DNA of 34,519 nucleotides from contig DITN01000037.1 of assembly GCA_002422865.1 (NCBI GenBank), positions 1-34,519 on the forward strand. Reading direction: 5' to 3'. Position numbers and translations under genes: made by a program. Position 1 is the first letter of the stretch, and the number at the start of each line of letters is the position of its first letter. The notes beneath the pieces are model-generated. The model did not search any database, was not told the DNA's origin, and was given only the letters and a program-made list of their open reading frames with translations. Origin of the DNA: Bacteroidetes bacterium UBA6183 (GTDB lineage: Bacteria; Bacteroidota; Bacteroidia; UKL13-3). This document shows positions 22,972-32,628 of this stretch, in pieces.

Positions 22972-25900
22972 ATGATAATCTGCAACAAAAACATTTTTTT
23001 AAAACCATTAGGAAGAAATTTGCACCAAACTAACTTTTGGAGAAGCACCTATTTAACTCTGTTTTCAAGTTTATTTTTATTTTGTGGAAACGTAAATGCA
23101 GGTGGCGGCATCAATGGTAATCTCCTGAATATAAAATACAATAAATGTACAGGGGCAATTGAAGCTAAGTTTCATGTTTTCAGAGACCCAGATGGCTGCT
23201 CAGATGCTGATAGAGTTGTAACGGTAGATTTGTACTATAAGAATAATTCGGACATTTGGATAAAATATTACAAACACCATCGAGGGGGTACTTCTGAGCA
23301 CACATACTATGGAGGAGTTGTAGAAATTAGCAATTCCGAGTTATGGTCAGGAAAAGATGCTTACAGAGTAGTAGCTGTCAGCAATATGCCATCAGACATG
23401 AAGTATCCGGCAGAATTTAAATTAAAATATAGATGGCTAAAAGACGCTTGTCAATCGGAAGAATATGAGGATGACTCTGACAATTTGACTTATGGCCCTT
23501 TCACCTACCAAACCATTGATGCGCCAACAAGCTTAACTGCAACAAAAGTTAATTGCCAACAAGTAGTCCTAAATTGGAACAACCCATCGCAACTCTGGGA
23601 GAACAACAACATTTGTGGAAATTACGGAACCTACGAACACCTCATTTATAAAAACAATCAACATTTAACTACAGTAACAAAAACAACAAATACCTATACG
23701 GTAACAGGTTTAAGTCATGGAGCTAGTGATAGCTATCAAATTAAAACCCGATGGATACCTTATGGAAATGGTTATTTTTCCATTTTAAGTAACGGCAGCA
23801 ATAGCGACATTGGATCGACTAAACCAGTGTTTGAGGCTCCTGTATTAATCTCAGCTACAAATGATAGGTGTGATGGCAAAATTATGCTAAACTGGGATTA
23901 CTCTGGAAGTGAAGCGCCTGCATCATTTGAAGTTCAATATGGGCTCAACTCAAATTTAAATACTTCTATAAATGGAATTTCTGCGTCAGCCAGAAGTTAT
24001 TTATTTGACCCTGGGCCTAACAATTTAAACATGCAATTTGGGTTCAAAATAAAAAATATCAACGGTTGCAATGCATCATCACAATACTCATCAATACTAA
24101 CAGGGCTTGCCGAAGGTACTTTAATTCCAGATACAATTATGGGTTGCTTTTTTGATAGTGTTAATCAGAGAGTGGTTGTATCATGGAAAAACCCAACCAA
24201 AAATGACTACCCAACCAAAAGCTTTAAAATATCGAGGATAGAACCAGGTAAATCTAATGTTGACTTCGAGATATCAAAATCAGAGGCTATTTACAATCAA
24301 ACAACCAAAGTATACAGTTTTTATGATGATAACATTAGTAACTGTGTAACATATCGATATCAGGTGAGGCCTATTTCTGCTTGTGCTCCGGGTGGAGTTT
24401 ATAACTCAACCGTGAGTCAATCTGCTCCAATATCAATTTCACAAAATATAAGGGCGAGTATGGCAAGTGTTAAGGCCTCAAAAGGATATTACTCAGACAG
24501 GGTAACCCTAACGTGGAATACCGACCAAAAAGTAGCACTCACTTCATATGAAATATGGCGCAAAATAGCAGCTTCAAACATTGATTCGATTAAAATAGCT
24601 ACTGTGCAAGGTGGTACAGAAGAATATACCGACTTATCAGCCGTTGCAGGCTTCCTGTATCAATATACGATAAGAGGGAAACTAAATTGCGTGGGATTAA
24701 CACCAGACTATACAAACGCGATTACAGATATAGGATTTAAAAGCCCGTCAGGATCTGTTAGTGGCAGAGTAACATACACGGGAGGTTATTCTTCAAATAA
24801 CATCAAAGTTACTGTTGAACGAACCAACAGTAATTTATCTAATCCGGACGGATACAGCATGTATTTTAATGGTACGAATCAGAATATAGTTGTACCACAA
24901 ACTAAATCTTTTGACATCCGCAATGACATTACTATTGAATGCTGGATAAAACCCAATAGTTTAAACAGTAACTTTACCATCTTAAAAAAGGGTAATCCTA
25001 CACAAGATAGCGGAATATGGGTACATTACACATCATCGAACAACAAACTAAATGTAGAAACCAGAATAGGATCTACAATTGATACAATAAGTATTGATAC
25101 ACCATTTACAGATACCAGCAATTTCAGGCACCTTGGTATAACGCGATTAAACGATACATTGTATGTTACTATAAATGGTAAGGCGCGTAAATTTAAGAAT
25201 GTTTCAACAGGTAATCTAAAGTTATCAAGCCAACCACTTTATATAGGGTCAGCTGATTCTAGTGGTTATTTCAATGGTTATATAGATGATTTACGAATCT
25301 GGAATATAGGCAAGGATACCTTAATCATGTCAAGAGATTATGGAAGAATTGTATCTCCAACCAGTAATGGATTGATGTTGTACTACCCCTTTGACGAGAA
25401 CATTTCCGGACACTCAAAAGTATACGATCAGGCATTTGATTACAACTCACAACAAGCAAGAGAAAATCATGGTACAATAAATAATGGAGCCACATGGTCG
25501 AACAGAGTTCCAGGCAGTAGTAATCTGGCGTGCATAGATTACACCGATCTAAACGGATATTATACTGTTTCGAATATAAGGTATACTGGCACAGGTGAAA
25601 CATTCAGGGTAGTTCCTTCATATGAAACCCATCGATTTGGTCCATCATTAAGAAATTTATTCCTTGGAGAATCGTCTTCTGTTCATAATGGAATTGACTT
25701 TATAGATTCTTCATCATTCATTTTTAGAGGACGAGTTTTGTACGGGGAAGACTTGGAAAATACCGCTAAAATGTACAATCCCTCTCCACAAGTATATGTA
25801 TACATAGATGGAAATATGGCAGTTCAGAATATGATTCCTGTTACATCAAACGCACAAGGAGAATTTGAAATTAGGGTTCCAATTGGAGAACATACAATAA

Positions 25901-28900
25901 GTGTAAGAAAAGATAACCATCTTTTCTTGAATAATGGAAAATGGCCAATTAATTCTCAAAAGCACAATTTCCAAAGTGATATTAATGAAAGAGCTAATTT
26001 CATAGACACAACTAAAATAAAACTCACAGGTAGAATTGTAGGTGGACCTATAGAATTTAATAAACCGTATGGTTTAAATTCAAAAAAGGCAAAAAACAAC
26101 TTAGGAATAACCCGAATTTCTCTCAAAACAATAGAAACAGTAGCTAACAGTAAGAGTTATGACTCTGTTTATACAAATTCACAAACAGGTACCTATGAGG
26201 TGATGGTATACCCATTATTATACAATTTCAGTGCATTGATTGTCAATAATAATCAAAACATAACGCTTGGGCCATACCCAAGTTTAAACCTTACCACAAC
26301 TAATGTATTTGATAGTATTAAATTTTATGATACTACATATTATACAGGGCTAAACTGTGATCCATGTTATTATCTATCAGATTCAAGTTGGTTTAACTTT
26401 ATATACCCGAAAACAGCTTTCAGATCAACACCTAAATTATTCATTAGTAAAAAGTCAAATCCAAAATTTGATTTTTTCATGGGTGACGATAGTATACGAG
26501 TTGCCTCAAACAGGCAGGTTGGAGTGTTATCAACAAATGGAAATTTTAACTTTAATTACCCTATATTCCAACAAGGCAGATTATATTCATTATATATGTA
26601 TGGTTACGAAGAATACCGCAATCATGATGATGATGATAAGACGGATACTTCATTTGTTCCCTATCAAGGTTTTGTTCAAATAAACAACAACTTAAAAGAA
26701 ACAAATTCTGTTGAACAAATTGAATTAGATGCGGAAGGAAAATATACCTATCGATTTATTTGTGGTCCGCCTAACATTTCTTTAACAAAGGATGATAACC
26801 TTTCTTTCACAAAAAACTTTGAAGCTATTTTATTCCCTGATAAAACTTTTAATTTTGGAACATCATGGAAAAACGGTGGACAACGAGCCATTGTAATAGG
26901 TAATTCCCCAAAATCTGGTGGACTCGATTTTTTTACGGTAGGACCCACAAACATTGATTTTATAGTTAGACGCCCCCCTGGTTCAAGCAGCATAGCATCT
27001 GTAGCAAAATCGACTAGTTACAGTAGACAAACATCATTTGCTAAGTTATATGAAGATGATTTTTACATAGGATTAGTAAAGAACATCGGTGCATCAATTA
27101 CGATGTCATCACCAATTGCAATTGGTGGATTACTTAATATAGGAACGGTGAGTAATTCAACAAATATTGAGGCAGGTATTAACCAAACAGCAAACCTAAA
27201 GAAAGGCGATTACGAGATTAAAACTTACACTACCAACTTTGAAGTTCAAACACAGCCGATTTCTGGCTTAGCAGCGGATTTGGCAGGAACAGGTGATGTT
27301 TATGTTGGAAGATCCAACAACTATCGTTTTTCAGAAATTTACGAAGTAAAACTAGTTTCTACTCCTTCATGCAGAAATAATCCAAACGTTAATTGCCCTT
27401 TATCAGATTCTGCAGAAAACTACAGCTTAGCCCGAGTTAGTACAATTGGATATGACAATGCTGGTATAAATACCTCATTCGCATACTCTGAGTACGAAAT
27501 TATTAATAATGTTATCCCGTTACTTGAACGCAGAAGGAATGAGCTCTTCATAACAGATTCTACCAAGTACAGATCTAAAATACCGGCCGATCACCCATTA
27601 TACGGCTGCAATAATGATGATCCAATTTGGGGAGATTCTTTGAGAACTCCAACCAACAGAATAACAACAGAAGCAGCAGATACATCAGGGCCAAGTTATG
27701 TTTGTAGTACCAGAGGAAAAAATCAAGACTCGACATATGCCTCTTGGGATGAAATAAGAAACTATAATCAACAAATAAGACTCTGGAAAGAAGCAGTTGC
27801 AAAAAACGAAGCCTTAAAATACAAAATCAACATAAATAGGAATGCATACAGATCTATCGATAATATTAGTTTCGATAGTAGGTCAAAATACACTAAATCA
27901 TACACTGTAGACAACTCCAAAACAGATTACCAAGAATGGGAGGTAATGGCATCATTTATTGGCAATTTAGCAAAAGAGGATTTAGTAAATGGAGCTGGTA
28001 TCGGATTTAAAACAAATACCTCACAAGGTGGTGGACAAGCCCAAGATAGTTCATCTACAAACACGAATACTACTACTTGGTCATTTGCTTTTGAGGACAA
28101 TGACTTAAATGACAGATTTTCCATTGATGTATATGACCCGCAAGATGGAGGAAGTCCAATATTTGTAAATAAAGGAGGTAGATCAAGATGTCCGAATGAA
28201 GGTCCTTCTTACGCTAAATTTTACAATCCTAACGTTGATTTTGTATCATCACACACTAATAATAGTAACGCATTATTGTCTGATGGAACAATAAAAATAG
28301 AGGCACCAAAGATTGAAGTAATTGGAGCGAGTATTAAAGAAAACATTCCAGCCAGTAATTCTGCCAACTTCACTATTCGTTTAAAAAACGATGCAAATTA
28401 TGAACTTGATTATGAACTAAAAGTTGATCAATCAACCAATCCAGATGGGGCAATTATAAAAATTGACGGTTTGGATCCAAACAGATCATATAATCTAGAT
28501 AGCCAAGATGTAATAACCAAGGTTGTTACCATTGAGCGTGGACCTGAAAAGTATATTTATGATAACATCAAGCTTGTTTTCAAATCGCCTTGCCAAGACG
28601 ACATTGCTGATGAGATATTTTTAAGTGCCAGATTTACCCCAACATGTACAGATGTTAATCTAAAAGAACCAACAAACAACTGGGTAGTAAATACCAATTC
28701 TAATAATACGCTACCTGTAGAATTGGAAAACTATGATATCAACTTCTCTTATTTTAATAACCTTTCGTTACTCTATAAGTCAAAAGCTTCAGATAGCTGG
28801 ATACCTATTCATCAGTTTAATAAAAATGCAGAACAAGGAACTGAAAATTATATACCACGTGATAAAGCAACAATAAACTATAATTGGGACTCTCTCAATA

Positions 28901-31900
28901 TGCTACCCGATGGAACATATGAAATTAAAGCTGTTTCATCTTGTTGGCTCGATTCAGTAGGTTTTAATGTTGTAAAAGTGAATTCTGTAAGCAAAGAGGG
29001 TATATTGGACTTAACACGTCCACGCGTATTTGGAACCCCTAGTCCGGGTGACGGTATACTATCTCCAAATGATGACATAAGTATTCAGTTCACTGAGCCT
29101 GTAGATAACAGTGCATTAAGGTTTGATAATTTCCAAGTGAAGGGTATACCTAATACTGCACCAATAAGGCATAATGCAACACTTTACTTTGATGGTGTTG
29201 ATGATCGTGCTGAAATTATGACCGCACCAAACTTAGCTCAAAAGTCGTTTAGCATAAGTTTCTGGGCATTAGTAAAAAGACAAAATCAAAAACAAGTATT
29301 TATCTCTCAAGGAACTAATAATAATTTAATTGAAGTAGGCTTAAATGCAGCAAATAGATTTTATGCTACCATTGGAAATTCAACTGTTATTGCTGATGAC
29401 AATTTGATTAAAGGGGGTAAATCATTAAGTCCGGTTTATAGCGATACAACTGAGCTTAACTTTTTTGGTGTTTCATACAATGCAGAAACAGAAACAATAA
29501 TCCTATTAATTAACAACGAAAAAGTAAACAGTAATACCAATTTTACAACAAACTACACCTCATCCGGTAAAATCAATATAGGTTGTGATGTAAATAACTT
29601 AAATCAATTTAAAGGTAACTATACTGATTTAAGAATGTGGAGTAAAGCACTAGACATTAATGAGATGCAATTAAACATCAACTCAAGAACAAGCATTAGT
29701 CAAGCAGGGCTTTTACATAATTGGGAATTAAATGAGGGAACTGACTCCATTTTAACTGATAAAATTAGAAAAAGAGAACTTAGAGTAATTGGTGCTAATT
29801 GGAATTTATTTAACCATGGATATGCACTAAAAAGTGATTTAAGTGGTGATGCTATTTTAAGTATTAATTCAGGTAAATATCCTATCACTAATAATATGGA
29901 TATGACCCTTGAATTTTGGTTTAAAACATCTCATGCAAATTCAGAACAAGTTATTTTGAGTACAGGGAATCCGGAGTATAACAACCCTATGGGATACCAC
30001 GAGCCATACTGGCAAATAAAGATGAAAGAATCTGGTCAACTTCAAATTGGATACAGAGGTAATACATCCGATAGCTTATTGGTGAGCAACACTGCATATA
30101 ACGATGACAATTGGCATCACTTTGCCATGGTTCTAAGTAGAACAAGTAACTTAACAACGTATATTGACGGTAAGCAACAAAACACAATTATTGCTGCTAA
30201 TATTCCAACTTTTGCATCCTCAACAATTACGTTATGTGGCTTAAAAACAGCAGAGTCACCTGCAAGTGATACATCAAGACATATAAAGAGATTCATCGGT
30301 AATATTGATGAGTTTAGATTGTGGGATTTAGCAAGAACTAACCAACAAATAATAAACGAAAAAAACACAAGACTCTCCAACAGAGAACTTGGCCTAAAGT
30401 GTTATTTGCCTTTCGAAAAATATAAAAATAATGCAGGCATACAGCTTATCGATACTACTATTGAAAATATTGTTGATAGTAGTTTTGCAACGATTACCAA
30501 TCAAAGTCAAGGATTGTATGTTACTAACACTACACCGGTAATTAAACTTAACGAGCCTTACACTAACTTTGACCTTACATACCTTACCAATAGTGATAAA
30601 ATCATTATTATTCCAGAGGCATCTCCTGCAGCTATAGAAAATGTCACCTTGAATGTAACTGCTTCAAATATTCAAGACAAATATGGTAACAGGCTGGCAT
30701 CGCCTAAAACATGGATTGCATACGTAGATAAAAACCAAGTAAAATGGGATGGCCATGAGTTTAGCTTTGAAAAGAAGTCGGGACAAATATTAACCTTCAC
30801 TAACGAAATTTTAAACACCGGTGGAGAAACCAAACAATGGAGCATTGGAAACTTACCACCATGGCTTACCGCAAGTCCATCAAGTGGAGTAATCTCTCCT
30901 AACACTTCAAAATTAATTACGTTCACTATTGATCCAACAGTAAATATCGGGAAATATGATGTAGACCTCCAGCTTATTACAAACTTTGGCTATTACGACA
31001 AAATGTATCTCAAGCTAAAAGTATATGCACTCCCTCCTGCCAATTGGAGTGTTAACCCTAGCGTATACTCAGCAAACATGAATATCATTGCTCAACTCAA
31101 AATTGACAATACATTTTCAACCAATCCAGATGATATTATTGCAGTATTTAAAGGTTCTGATTGCAGAGGCACCGCTAATTTACAGTACTATCCACAAATA
31201 GATAAATACGTTGCTTACTTATCTGTGCTTTCAAATAATGAAGCCGGAATAGAAAACTTAACCTATAAAATATGGAATGCTACTGAGGGTAAGATTCATT
31301 CTTTGGTTGAGCCAAGCGATAGCACTTGTTTAATTTATGAGCCAAATGCGATTAAAGGAACATTTGTAACTCCTGTAATTTTCAATGCATCTGATAAACT
31401 AACCAAAGAAATTGTTTTAAATCCCGGGTGGAATTGGATTTCATTTAATTTAACAATGCCAAACTATCATATCAACCCTTTTAATGGGATGCAAGGGGTA
31501 TTGAGCACATTGAAGCATCCTACCGGGGGTGATTTGATAAGGATGCAAGGTATTTTTAATTCCGATACAAATATTTCTGTTCAAAGGTTTGCAGCATACA
31601 GTTCAGTTGGTGGATGGGCTGGAGAATTAAATAAAGTTGATGTTGTTAACGGATATAGATATAATGCTAGCAGACAAGATACTATTACTATTGTAGGTAG
31701 TGAAGTAGACCCTACTACGAATCCTATTAAAGTTTTACCTGGTTGGAATTGGATTGGATTCCCATCTCAACGAAATTTAAATATAGCAACTGCATTGGGT
31801 AACTATAATGCCCAAAATGGAGATATTCTTAAGAGTCAAACCCAATTTAGTATGTATGTTAACAACATTGGTTGGGTGGGTACTTTAAATGCGCTAATAC

Positions 31901-32622
31901 CAAATAAAAGCTATATGCTGTATTCAAGCAACAATGTAAAAACAGAGTTTAATTATCCTCGCTCTGCTATGTATGGAAAAACAATAATTGATAATCCAAC
32001 TGAACTTAACTACAAAAACTATGGCTTGTCACCAAGTGAATTCTACATGAATGCAGGACTAATTGCTACATTAGACCTTTGCCAAGGTATATCTAACACG
32101 AATAAATATATTTTATGCGCAGCGCAAGACGATCAAATTAGAGGTTTGTCTGAAGTTAAATATATATCTGAAAAACCATACTATTACATTACGTTATTTG
32201 GAAACAAATCAGATGAGCAGCTTAATTTCTATTTATTAAATAAATCAAATGGTAAGAAATTCACCATAGCGAACAAACTATTATTCAAATCAAATGAAAT
32301 AAACGGCTCATATCATGCTCCTGTGAAATTAGTATTAAATGAACAATTAGATTGTGGCACTATTGCAACAGAGCGTGAAATAATAGATGTATTTCCTTCA
32401 CCATTTGATGATCAAGTTAATGTTGCCATAGAAAACTCCGTGCAACAAGATTATACAATCACCTTGTATGATATTCAAGGGCGAACCATTTTAAGCATAC
32501 GATCTCAAAAAGTAAATGGACAAGCAAATATCAAAATCCCTACAAGTCAAATAAGCAGTGGCGTTTACATAATAGAAGTAAAATCCGCACAATCAGTTTT
32601 CACCAAAAAGATTATTAAATAG
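22972..32622 (+). CDS. Giant multidomain T9SS-exported surface protein (FN3, LamG, BACON-like)
   Basis: Secreted protein of 3216 residues. ATG at 22972 is preferred over an upstream TTG (22945); a signal-like segment (TYLTLFSSLFLFCGNVNAGGG) ends near residue 43. Order of parts: a mature N-terminal domain; FN3-like modules (about 180-600; DAPTSLTATKVNCQQVVLNW); LamG 1 (about 628-810); a carboxypeptidase-regulatory-like module (about 915-1020; GEFEIRVPIGEHTISV); a long central region with no domain I recognise, containing GGRSRCPNEG (Cys1740); LamG 2 (about 2069-2260) and LamG 3 (about 2284-2483); a BACON-like domain (about 2597-2685; WLTASPSSGVISPN); a WSVN domain (from Trp2692) shared with the next gene; two GWNW repeats (2819, 2924); and a T9SS sorting domain (about 3138-3216). 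Probably an adhesin or glycan-binding surface fibre; no enzyme domain is evident. Confidence 0.88.
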   Translation: MIICNKNIFLKPLGRNLHQTNFWRSTYLTLFSSLFLFCGNVNAGGGINGNLLNIKYNKCTGAIEAKFHVFRDPDGCSDADRVVTVDLYYKNNSDIWIKYYKHHRGGTSEHTYYGGVVEISNSELWSGKDAYRVVAVSNMPSDMKYPAEFKLKYRWLKDACQSEEYEDDSDNLTYGPFTYQTIDAPTSLTATKVNCQQVVLNWNNPSQLWENNNICGNYGTYEHLIYKNNQHLTTVTKTTNTYTVTGLSHGASDSYQIKTRWIPYGNGYFSILSNGSNSDIGSTKPVFEAPVLISATNDRCDGKIMLNWDYSGSEAPASFEVQYGLNSNLNTSINGISASARSYLFDPGPNNLNMQFGFKIKNINGCNASSQYSSILTGLAEGTLIPDTIMGCFFDSVNQRVVVSWKNPTKNDYPTKSFKISRIEPGKSNVDFEISKSEAIYNQTTKVYSFYDDNISNCVTYRYQVRPISACAPGGVYNSTVSQSAPISISQNIRASMASVKASKGYYSDRVTLTWNTDQKVALTSYEIWRKIAASNIDSIKIATVQGGTEEYTDLSAVAGFLYQYTIRGKLNCVGLTPDYTNAITDIGFKSPSGSVSGRVTYTGGYSSNNIKVTVERTNSNLSNPDGYSMYFNGTNQNIVVPQTKSFDIRNDITIECWIKPNSLNSNFTILKKGNPTQDSGIWVHYTSSNNKLNVETRIGSTIDTISIDTPFTDTSNFRHLGITRLNDTLYVTINGKARKFKNVSTGNLKLSSQPLYIGSADSSGYFNGYIDDLRIWNIGKDTLIMSRDYGRIVSPTSNGLMLYYPFDENISGHSKVYDQAFDYNSQQARENHGTINNGATWSNRVPGSSNLACIDYTDLNGYYTVSNIRYTGTGETFRVVPSYETHRFGPSLRNLFLGESSSVHNGIDFIDSSSFIFRGRVLYGEDLENTAKMYNPSPQVYVYIDGNMAVQNMIPVTSNAQGEFEIRVPIGEHTISVRKDNHLFLNNGKWPINSQKHNFQSDINERANFIDTTKIKLTGRIVGGPIEFNKPYGLNSKKAKNNLGITRISLKTIETVANSKSYDSVYTNSQTGTYEVMVYPLLYNFSALIVNNNQNITLGPYPSLNLTTTNVFDSIKFYDTTYYTGLNCDPCYYLSDSSWFNFIYPKTAFRSTPKLFISKKSNPKFDFFMGDDSIRVASNRQVGVLSTNGNFNFNYPIFQQGRLYSLYMYGYEEYRNHDDDDKTDTSFVPYQGFVQINNNLKETNSVEQIELDAEGKYTYRFICGPPNISLTKDDNLSFTKNFEAILFPDKTFNFGTSWKNGGQRAIVIGNSPKSGGLDFFTVGPTNIDFIVRRPPGSSSIASVAKSTSYSRQTSFAKLYEDDFYIGLVKNIGASITMSSPIAIGGLLNIGTVSNSTNIEAGINQTANLKKGDYEIKTYTTNFEVQTQPISGLAADLAGTGDVYVGRSNNYRFSEIYEVKLVSTPSCRNNPNVNCPLSDSAENYSLARVSTIGYDNAGINTSFAYSEYEIINNVIPLLERRRNELFITDSTKYRSKIPADHPLYGCNNDDPIWGDSLRTPTNRITTEAADTSGPSYVCSTRGKNQDSTYASWDEIRNYNQQIRLWKEAVAKNEALKYKININRNAYRSIDNISFDSRSKYTKSYTVDNSKTDYQEWEVMASFIGNLAKEDLVNGAGIGFKTNTSQGGGQAQDSSSTNTNTTTWSFAFEDNDLNDRFSIDVYDPQDGGSPIFVNKGGRSRCPNEGPSYAKFYNPNVDFVSSHTNNSNALLSDGTIKIEAPKIEVIGASIKENIPASNSANFTIRLKNDANYELDYELKVDQSTNPDGAIIKIDGLDPNRSYNLDSQDVITKVVTIERGPEKYIYDNIKLVFKSPCQDDIADEIFLSARFTPTCTDVNLKEPTNNWVVNTNSNNTLPVELENYDINFSYFNNLSLLYKSKASDSWIPIHQFNKNAEQGTENYIPRDKATINYNWDSLNMLPDGTYEIKAVSSCWLDSVGFNVVKVNSVSKEGILDLTRPRVFGTPSPGDGILSPNDDISIQFTEPVDNSALRFDNFQVKGIPNTAPIRHNATLYFDGVDDRAEIMTAPNLAQKSFSISFWALVKRQNQKQVFISQGTNNNLIEVGLNAANRFYATIGNSTVIADDNLIKGGKSLSPVYSDTTELNFFGVSYNAETETIILLINNEKVNSNTNFTTNYTSSGKINIGCDVNNLNQFKGNYTDLRMWSKALDINEMQLNINSRTSISQAGLLHNWELNEGTDSILTDKIRKRELRVIGANWNLFNHGYALKSDLSGDAILSINSGKYPITNNMDMTLEFWFKTSHANSEQVILSTGNPEYNNPMGYHEPYWQIKMKESGQLQIGYRGNTSDSLLVSNTAYNDDNWHHFAMVLSRTSNLTTYIDGKQQNTIIAANIPTFASSTITLCGLKTAESPASDTSRHIKRFIGNIDEFRLWDLARTNQQIINEKNTRLSNRELGLKCYLPFEKYKNNAGIQLIDTTIENIVDSSFATITNQSQGLYVTNTTPVIKLNEPYTNFDLTYLTNSDKIIIIPEASPAAIENVTLNVTASNIQDKYGNRLASPKTWIAYVDKNQVKWDGHEFSFEKKSGQILTFTNEILNTGGETKQWSIGNLPPWLTASPSSGVISPNTSKLITFTIDPTVNIGKYDVDLQLITNFGYYDKMYLKLKVYALPPANWSVNPSVYSANMNIIAQLKIDNTFSTNPDDIIAVFKGSDCRGTANLQYYPQIDKYVAYLSVLSNNEAGIENLTYKIWNATEGKIHSLVEPSDSTCLIYEPNAIKGTFVTPVIFNASDKLTKEIVLNPGWNWISFNLTMPNYHINPFNGMQGVLSTLKHPTGGDLIRMQGIFNSDTNISVQRFAAYSSVGGWAGELNKVDVVNGYRYNASRQDTITIVGSEVDPTTNPIKVLPGWNWIGFPSQRNLNIATALGNYNAQNGDILKSQTQFSMYVNNIGWVGTLNALIPNKSYMLYSSNNVKTEFNYPRSAMYGKTIIDNPTELNYKNYGLSPSEFYMNAGLIATLDLCQGISNTNKYILCAAQDDQIRGLSEVKYISEKPYYYITLFGNKSDEQLNFYLLNKSNGKKFTIANKLLFKSNEINGSYHAPVKLVLNEQLDCGTIATEREIIDVFPSPFDDQVNVAIENSVQQDYTITLYDIQGRTILSIRSQKVNGQANIKIPTSQISSGVYIIEVKSAQSVFTKKIIK

Positions 32623-32628
32623 TTCAAC

